A stretch of 11,089 nt of DNA from Thermoproteota archaeon. Its GTDB lineage: Archaea; Korarchaeota; Korarchaeia; Korarchaeales; Korarchaeaceae. The notes beneath the pieces were generated by a model that was not told the origin of the DNA, made no database searches, and saw only the letters and a program-made list of their open reading frames with translations. Positions within the stretch are counted from its first letter, which is position 1. Every line of letters begins with the position of its first letter. Positions 6,043 through 11,089 of the stretch are shown here, in pieces. The position numbers and the translations under genes are program-made. Location of the stretch: NCBI GenBank assembly GCA_015521385.1, contig WAOH01000013.1:1-11089 (forward strand), in the 5' to 3' direction.

Positions 6043-6365
6043 GTGCCGAGGATAAGACGCTTAAGGAGATACAGGAGAAGCTGATGGCCGAGATGGCCGC
6101 CAAGCAGAGCAAGGAGGAGGAAGTGGCCAAGGAGCTCCAGAAGATAGACGCGCTCGTTAAACAGCTCCTGACCAACGAGGCCTGGCAGAGGCTAAAGAGG
6201 GTGGAGCTCGTTAAACCCGACCTAGCCAATGAGGTAAAGTTATATTTGGTTCAACTGTATACCGCCGGTCGGCTCGCTAGGAGACTGACCGACGATGAGT
6301 TAAAGGCCCTGCTGGCCCAGTTGTCGGAGAGGGCCAAGAGGGATTTCAACATAAGGATAGTGTGA
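6039..6365 (+). CDS. PDCD5-family DNA-binding protein (TFAR19-like)
   Basis: Archaeal homologue of eukaryotic PDCD5; the archaeal role is not well defined, though the family binds nucleic acid and occurs near ribosomal genes. The 108-residue product is nearly all charged helix. Features are an N-terminal helix EIQEKLMAEMAAKQSKEEE, the core ALVKQLLTNEAWQRLKRVELVKPDLANEVKLYLVQLYTAGRL and the closing LTDDELKALLAQLSERAKRDFNIRIV, which is the conserved family ending. The ATG overlaps the eS19 stop (ATGA), with GGAGG four bases upstream. The eS19-PDCD5-eL39-eL31-aIF6 order is widespread in archaea and supports the call. Confidence 0.95.
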   Translation: MSAEDKTLKEIQEKLMAEMAAKQSKEEEVAKELQKIDALVKQLLTNEAWQRLKRVELVKPDLANEVKLYLVQLYTAGRLARRLTDDELKALLAQLSERAKRDFNIRIV

Positions 6366-6378
6366 TCGGGTGATGGAT

Positions 6379-6531
6379 ATGGCGACTCATAGGCCTCTAG
6401 GAAGTAAGCTGAGATATGCTAGGGCCCTTAAGAGCAACAAGAGGGTCCCTGCCTGGGTTTACGCCAGAACCAACAGGAAGGTCAGGGCCAGACCCCTCAG
6501 GAACTGGAGGAGGAGCAGGCTCCAGCTGTGA
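6379..6531 (+). CDS. rpl39e: Ribosomal protein eL39
   Basis: Very small, basic large-subunit protein that lines the peptide exit tunnel in archaea and eukaryotes. The 50-codon frame reads MATHRPLGSKLRYARALKSN and includes RVPAWVYARTNRKVRARP and NWRRSRLQL, matching the family's RVPxWVxxRTNRKVR and C-terminal WRR pattern. An ATG at 6373 would add two residues, but ATG at 6379 follows GGGTG by six bases. It starts 13 nt after the PDCD5 gene. Its TGA stop sits inside the GAGGTGAT SD of eL31. Confidence 0.95.
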   Translation: MATHRPLGSKLRYARALKSNKRVPAWVYARTNRKVRARPLRNWRRSRLQL

Positions 6532-6541
6532 GGTGATCTCT

Positions 6542-6814
6542 ATGGCCGAGGTGAAGGAGGTGGCCTTCAACATCAATATGGGTATCCTGATAAGGGCGAA
6601 ATACCCTCCCAAGAAGAGGGCAGCGAGGGCCGTGAAGTTCATCAAGGCCTTCGTCAGGAGGCATGCGAAGATACCCGAGGAGTACGAGATAAAGGTCAGA
6701 CCTGAGTTGAACGAGCTCTTATGGTCGAGGGGAGCTGGGAATCCTCCCGGTAAAGTGAGGGTACGCGTGGTTTTGGACGAGGATGAGAAGACCGCGATTA
6801 TATGGCCGGCCTAG
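6542..6814 (+). CDS. rpl31e: Ribosomal protein eL31
   Basis: Large-subunit protein next to the peptide tunnel exit, in archaea and eukaryotes. The 90-residue product has the typical KKRAARAVKFIKAFVRRHAKIPEEYEIKV segment, then RPELNELLWSRGAGNPPGKVRVRVV, a close family match, and a short C-terminal ILDEDEK-like strand (VLDEDEKTAIIWPA). The frame is open further upstream, but that part is the eL39 gene in another frame; ATG at 6542 lies six bases after GAGGTG and gives the normal length. eL39 lies upstream and aIF6 8 nt downstream. Confidence 0.96.
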   Translation: MAEVKEVAFNINMGILIRAKYPPKKRAARAVKFIKAFVRRHAKIPEEYEIKVRPELNELLWSRGAGNPPGKVRVRVVLDEDEKTAIIWPA

Positions 6815-6822
6815 GGATTTAG

Positions 6823-7494
6823 ATGGTGGTTTTTAGGGTAAAGGTCTTCGGGAGCTACAACTTGGGGGTCTACCTGAGGGCGGTGGGCCCCTACCTACTG
6901 GCCCCGCCCAATTCTTCTCAGGTGATAGGGGACGAGGCGAGGGAGATAGGCCTGAGGATAGTCGAGGCCTCTGCCTACGACAGTAGGATGCTGGGCCTAT
7001 TCCTGGTCGGGAACAGCAAGTCGCTGCTGGTTCCCCCTATAGTATCGGAGAGCGAGATCAGGCACCTAAGGGAGAGTCTGGATCTGGAGGTCCACGTCCT
7101 CCCATCGGCCAGGCTGACGGCCCTGGGAAACGATATAGTTGTGAACGACTACGGGGCCTTGGTCCATCCCCTCTTCACCGACGATGAGGTGGACCTCCTC
7201 AGCAAGTTCCTCGGTGTTAAGGTGGTCAAGGGCAGGATAGGCGGCGTCCCGGTCGTCGGTTCCCTAGTCGTGGCGAACAACAGGGGATGCCTCATCTCCC
7301 CCTCAGCCGACGACGCTGAGCTGAGGGGAGCTTCCGAGATACTGGGGGTGGAATGCCTGAGGGGCACGGTTAATGACGGCGTCGGTTACATCAGGCTGGG
7401 CCTCGTGGCCAGCGAATCCGGCGCCCTAGTCGGCTATCCCACCACTCCCATGGAGATAGAGAACCTGGCGGAAGCTCTTAATATAGAACCATGA
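6823..7494 (+). CDS. eif6: Translation initiation factor aIF6
   Basis: Anti-association factor: it binds uL14 on the large subunit and blocks joining with the small subunit until late maturation. The 223-residue product has the repeated, five-fold propeller-like pattern of the family, seen here as recurring G-x-hydrophobic-V/L-x-P units (YLLAPPN, SLLVPPIVSESEI, GALVHPLFTDDEVDLLSKFLGVKVVKG, GCLISPSADDAEL, GALVGYPTTPMEIENLAEAL). VNDYGALVHPLF and LGNDIVVND are strong family signatures. Length is normal (about 220). ATG at 6823 follows AGGGA by five bases, and the eL31 stop overlaps that SD. The downstream gene in many archaea is eL20 (LX); here it is prefoldin alpha directly. Confidence 0.95.
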   Translation: MVVFRVKVFGSYNLGVYLRAVGPYLLAPPNSSQVIGDEAREIGLRIVEASAYDSRMLGLFLVGNSKSLLVPPIVSESEIRHLRESLDLEVHVLPSARLTALGNDIVVNDYGALVHPLFTDDEVDLLSKFLGVKVVKGRIGGVPVVGSLVVANNRGCLISPSADDAELRGASEILGVECLRGTVNDGVGYIRLGLVASESGALVGYPTTPMEIENLAEALNIEP

Positions 7495-7516
7495 GCTTAT
7501 CCGTGAGGTGCTAATA

Positions 7517-7915
7517 TTGAGTCAAGAAAGGGCCGCTGACCTGAACTTCCTCCAGACGCTCTACAGGTACCTGTTGGACGAGTATAACAGGTTGAACCTG
7601 CTCAAGACCGACTTGGAGAGGACCATAGAGACCCTCAAAGCCCTCAACAAGGCGCAGGGCGAGGAAGTCGGTCCGCTGATAATACCCGTCTCGTCCTTCC
7701 TCTCCCTCCTAGTGGACGGAGTCAAGGCCAAGGAAACGCTAGTCCTCATGGGCGGTAACATATATGCGAAGATGGGGCCCGAGGAGGCGTTAAAACAGGC
7801 TCAGGAGAGGTTGGAGGAGGTGAACAAGGGCCTCCAGGAGGTTGGCATGAACCTCACCAAGGTCCAGCTGGAGATAGAGAACCTGCAGAGGGGGACCTCG
7901 AGGCGTGCTAGGTAG
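7517..7915 (+). CDS. pfdA: Prefoldin alpha subunit
   Basis: Subunit of the hexameric prefoldin (GimC) chaperone, which holds unfolded proteins and passes them to the thermosome. The 132-residue product has two long coiled-coil helices (about residues 5-50, NFLQTLYRYLLDEYNRLN and TIETLKALNKA; and 95-130, EEALKQAQERLEEVNKGLQEV through LEIENLQRG). The hairpin region between them reads VGPLIIPVSSFLSLLVDGV and LVLMGGNIYAKM, the alpha-subunit layout. The GTG at 7508 is part of the SD; TTG at 7517 lies six bases after GAGGTG, as at other genes here. Its end overlaps ftsY by 11 nt. The aIF6-prefoldin-ftsY order is typical of archaea. Confidence 0.92.
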   Translation: MSQERAADLNFLQTLYRYLLDEYNRLNLLKTDLERTIETLKALNKAQGEEVGPLIIPVSSFLSLLVDGVKAKETLVLMGGNIYAKMGPEEALKQAQERLEEVNKGLQEVGMNLTKVQLEIENLQRGTSRRAR

Positions 7916-8777
7916 GCTCATAGACGAACTGACCTCTAGGGGAATAGTCAGGAAGAGGTGGAGCAGGAAGGACGTCTTCAAGGTATTCGACTCCTTGGAG
8001 CTGGAGCTAGTGGCCCAAGGCATACCCCCCTCCTTGGTGGACAGCCTCAGGGAGGAGGTCGCTAGGAAGCTGGATGGCGTTGAGACCAAGGGAGATCCGA
8101 AGGAGATCGTCAGGAGAGCGATCAGGTCAGCGATAGAGGGCTTGCTTCCCCCCCGGATGACCCTAGATGATGTTGCCAGGGCAGGGGCTCTGTATAAGGT
8201 CGTGTTCTTCGGGTTCAACGGCGTGGGAAAATCCCTGAGTATAGTCAAGATGGCCAAATACCTGCAGGGGAGGGGGAAGAGGGTCTTGGTCATCTCGGCC
8301 GACACGTACAGGGCCGCGGCGGGCGATCAGCTCGAGGGCTACTGCAGGTCCGCTGGCGTCCCCATGTTCAAGGGTCCGAGGGGCGCTGATCCCGCGGCCG
8401 TTGCTTACGACGGCCTCAACATGGCCTCCTCCAAGGGGTACGAGTTCGTCCTCATCGACACGGCCGGTAGGAACTACCTGAACAAGAACCTCACGGAGGA
8501 GTTGAGGAAGGTGGTCAGGGTCGTCCAGCCGGACCTCAAGGTTCTGGTGGTGGACGGCATGGCGGGTAATGACGTACTCAATCAGTGCGATTCCTTCGAG
8601 GAGGCTGTGGGTATAGATGCCCTCGTGGTCACCAAGGTGGATGGCTCGGGCCTGGCCACCCCGCTCGTGGCTTCCCTCCACTCCGGCAAGCCCGTGCTCT
8701 TTCTAGGGACCGGCCAGTCCTTCAACGATCTCAGGGATTTCGATCCCGAGGAGGCAATAGATTATATCCTCGCGTGA
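7905..8777 (+). CDS. ftsY: SRP receptor GTPase FtsY (divergent motifs)
   Basis: Membrane-associated receptor for the signal recognition particle; its NG domain pairs with that of SRP54. The 290-residue product has an N domain (about 1-90, without a long acidic A domain), then the G domain. The P-loop is GFNGVGKS (103-110), the insertion-box region is DTYRAAAGDQL (133-143), and DTAGR (185-189), VDGMAGNDVLNQ (216-227), TKVD (243-246) and a G5-like GTGQSFNDLRDFDP (268-281) follow. Two conserved features are altered: the usual GKTTT is GKSLS, and the normally near-invariant D-x-x-AKGG after TKxD reads DGSGLATPL. Start GTG at 7905 gives the common short MLGRLIDEL opening and overlaps the prefoldin gene; the SD is weak. 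Context strongly supports FtsY rather than SRP54, since there is no M domain. Confidence 0.92.
   Translation: MLGRLIDELTSRGIVRKRWSRKDVFKVFDSLELELVAQGIPPSLVDSLREEVARKLDGVETKGDPKEIVRRAIRSAIEGLLPPRMTLDDVARAGALYKVVFFGFNGVGKSLSIVKMAKYLQGRGKRVLVISADTYRAAAGDQLEGYCRSAGVPMFKGPRGADPAAVAYDGLNMASSKGYEFVLIDTAGRNYLNKNLTEELRKVVRVVQPDLKVLVVDGMAGNDVLNQCDSFEEAVGIDALVVTKVDGSGLATPLVASLHSGKPVLFLGTGQSFNDLRDFDPEEAIDYILA
8761..8768 (+). promoter_or_regulatory. Possible TATA box for the carbamoyltransferase gene
   Basis: ATTATATC at the 3' end of ftsY, centred about 35 bp before the ATG at 8800, giving a predicted start near 8789. The gene differs in function from the preceding operon, so a separate promoter is plausible, but the box overlaps coding sequence and could be chance. 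Confidence 0.35.
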
Positions 8778-8799
8778 CCCCTCATCTCGGTGTTGATCG

Positions 8800-9732
8800 A
8801 TGGCCTCGGTGCTGAGGAGGCTCAAGGGGAGGGACTTCCTCACCCTTCTGGATTTCACGCCCTTGGAGTTCAAGGCGCTGATCGTCAGGTCTAGGGAGCA
8901 CAAGTGGGGTCTTGCTAGGGGAAACCCCTTGAAGGGCAAGTACGTCGCCGGTATCTTCGAGAAGCCGTCCACAAGGACGAGGGTCTCCATGTCCGTGGCC
9001 ACCTTCGATCTGGGAGGCGTGTTCTTGGAGCTCCCCACGTCCAGCCTTCAGGTATCGAGGGGAGAGACGTTGAGGGACACGGCTCAGGTGCTGAGCAGGT
9101 TCGTGAATGCGATAGCAGCCAGGGTGAAGTCCCACTCCACCCTCGAGGAGCTCGCGAAGTGGGCCGATGTACCCGTGATCAACATGCTGAGCGACAGGTT
9201 CCACCCGCTCCAAGCCCTAACCGATGTGTTCACCATGATGGAGTTCTTCGGGGAGAGGAAGCTCAAGGTCGTCTTCCTGGGGGACGGCGCGGCCAACACG
9301 AACCACAGCCTCATGATAGCCTCCGCGCTGGTGGGGTACGACTACGTCGTGGGGGCGCCTCAGGAGTACTGGCCCGACGGGGACATAGTGTCTAAGGTCG
9401 AGGAGATCATGGAGGAGACGGGAGGTACCCTGAGGATAGTCGAGGACCCGGTCGGAGCGGTCGAAGGGGCGGACGTCATCTACACGGACACGTGGTTCTC
9501 CATGGGTGTGGAGGACATAGAGAGGAGGAAGGAGGTATTCCCACCCTATCAGGTGAATTCCAAGCTGTTAAGCCACGCTGCTCCCCATGTGAAGGTGATG
9601 CACTGCCAGCCCTGGTTCTTGGGACAGGAGATTACTGAAGAAGTCGCCTACGGGCCCCATTCAATAGCGTTCGAGCAGGCGGAGAACAGGCTCCACACGG
9701 CGAAAGCCGTGCTGGAGGCTCTCCTCATATAA
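8800..9732 (+). CDS. argF: Ornithine carbamoyltransferase-like protein (HCQP variant)
   Basis: Ornithine carbamoyltransferases (OTCs) make citrulline from ornithine and carbamoyl phosphate, in arginine synthesis or breakdown. The 310-residue protein has the carbamoyl-phosphate site FEKPSTRTR (STRTR 57-61), SRGETLRDTAQVLSR (86-100), R108, and FHPLQ (134-138). The OTC-type ornithine loop DTWFSMG (230-236) and the late motif FEQAENRLHTAKAV (291-303) also match. QVNSK (251-255) resembles E. coli OTC, and the length is normal. Two sites deviate: the usual HCLP is HCQP (268-271), and the paired asparagines after GDG or GDA read GAANTNHS (163-170). OTC is the best call rather than aspartate carbamoyltransferase, because SMG and HPxQ are OTC-type, but the substrate may differ. 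CGGTG lies seven bases before the ATG. Confidence 0.85.
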   Translation: MASVLRRLKGRDFLTLLDFTPLEFKALIVRSREHKWGLARGNPLKGKYVAGIFEKPSTRTRVSMSVATFDLGGVFLELPTSSLQVSRGETLRDTAQVLSRFVNAIAARVKSHSTLEELAKWADVPVINMLSDRFHPLQALTDVFTMMEFFGERKLKVVFLGDGAANTNHSLMIASALVGYDYVVGAPQEYWPDGDIVSKVEEIMEETGGTLRIVEDPVGAVEGADVIYTDTWFSMGVEDIERRKEVFPPYQVNSKLLSHAAPHVKVMHCQPWFLGQEITEEVAYGPHSIAFEQAENRLHTAKAVLEALLI

Positions 9733-9747
9733 ATCTTTCTCAGTCAA

Positions 9748-9757
9748 CTTTATATAG
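9748..9757 (+). promoter_or_regulatory. TATA box of the rRNA operon
   Basis: CTTTATATAG, a strong archaeal TATA match. The predicted transcription start is about 9778, giving a leader of about 215 nt before mature 16S. Confidence 0.75.
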
Positions 9758-9780
9758 CTACGTGACCACTAATCTGATTG

Positions 9781-9862
9781 GCCACGGTTGACCCGGTGGC
9801 GGTCCCGAGGAGATGAAGGGGGAGACCCCGATCGGGTGAGGGATCGTCTTTCCGACCGTGGC
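9781..9862 (+). other. Structured 5' leader element of the rRNA transcript
   Basis: GCCACGGTTG (9781-9790) pairs with CGACCGTGGC (9853-9862), 10 bp with one G-U. Inside, ACCCG (9791-9795) pairs with CGGGT (9833-9837) and GGTC (9801-9804) with GACC (9824-9827), so three nested helices are possible. It starts right at the predicted transcription start. It may be a processing or protective fold of the pre-rRNA leader; no known RNA family is recognised. Confidence 0.5.
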
Positions 9863-9892
9863 GACAGCAGGAGTACGTCGAGTACGGTCATG

Positions 9893-9926
9893 TGAGCACG
9901 AGGAAACGTCAGACCCCTCGTGCTCA
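9893..9926 (+). other. 11-bp hairpin in the rRNA leader
   Basis: TGAGCACGAGG (9893-9903) pairs perfectly with CCTCGTGCTCA (9916-9926) around a 12-nt loop. It is followed by two smaller hairpins: CCCAC/GTGGG (9943-9957) and GGCC/GGCC (9972-9983) just before 16S. These are probably pre-rRNA folding or processing elements. A bulge-helix-bulge flank cannot be judged because the 3' side of 16S is outside the window. Confidence 0.5.
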
Positions 9927-9990
9927 AGAGAGTCCGGATGTCCCCACGAATGGTGGGTGGCGGTTTTGGGAGGCCTTGCGGCCGTATGCG

Positions 9991-11089
<1,099 letters not shown>

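Noticed and set aside
7477..7486. CTTAATATAG at the end of aIF6 as a promoter for prefoldin-ftsY
   Set aside because: The predicted start would fall inside the prefoldin SD, and the sequence encodes the conserved end of aIF6; probably chance.
8800..9732. Aspartate carbamoyltransferase (PyrB) as the identity of this gene
   Set aside because: It has OTC-type FHPxQ, DTWxSMG and QAENRLH motifs and lacks the PyrB HPLPR-type motif.

Overview
The window is a housekeeping stretch of an archaeal chromosome. This follows from the archaeal 16S rRNA, the archaeal/eukaryotic-type genes (Spt5, Sec61-gamma, eS19, eL31, eL39, aIF6, Nep1, RNase P Rpp21, prefoldin, PDCD5), TATA-box promoters and very compact overlapping operons. 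The GC-rich rRNA and tRNAs suggest a thermophile. The presence of FtsZ argues against typical Sulfolobales/Thermoproteales. The 16S has substitutions at standard archaeal primer sites. Together these fit a deep lineage such as Korarchaeota, but that assignment is inference and was not tested by a search.

Layout. (1) About 1-3922, minus strand: one tight operon, 5' to 3' ftsZ, Sec61-gamma (secE), nusG/spt5, rpl11, rpl1, rpl10, with rpl10 running off the left edge. A TATA box at about 3974-3983 is the likely promoter. The genes join cell division, protein translocation, transcription elongation and the ribosomal stalk/L1 proteins. (2) 3923-4440: tRNA-Ala(UGC) on the plus strand, then a tandem tRNA-Gly(GCC)-tRNA-His(GUG) unit on the minus strand, all with encoded CCA. 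(3) 4473-5473, plus strand: the pseudouridine methyltransferase Nep1 and RNase P protein Rpp21, overlapping by 4 nt. (4) 5578-8777, plus strand: a translation/folding/targeting operon of eS19, PDCD5, eL39, eL31, aIF6, prefoldin alpha and the SRP receptor FtsY. (5) 8800-9732: an ornithine carbamoyltransferase-like gene with an altered HCLP motif. (6) 9748 to the right end: an rRNA promoter, a roughly 215-nt leader rich in hairpins, and the first ~1.1 kb of 16S rRNA.

The genes work together in making ribosomes (Nep1, ribosomal proteins, aIF6, 16S), processing tRNA (Rpp21) and handling new proteins (prefoldin, FtsY, Sec61-gamma). I found no mobile element, CRISPR array, defence system or clearly new multi-gene system. 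The points most worth a second look are the divergent SRP-receptor motifs in FtsY, the changed active-site motif of the carbamoyltransferase, two back-to-back inverted repeats upstream of ftsZ, a tRNA-His gene lacking encoded G-1, a TATA box apparently serving two divergent units, and the 16S primer-site changes.
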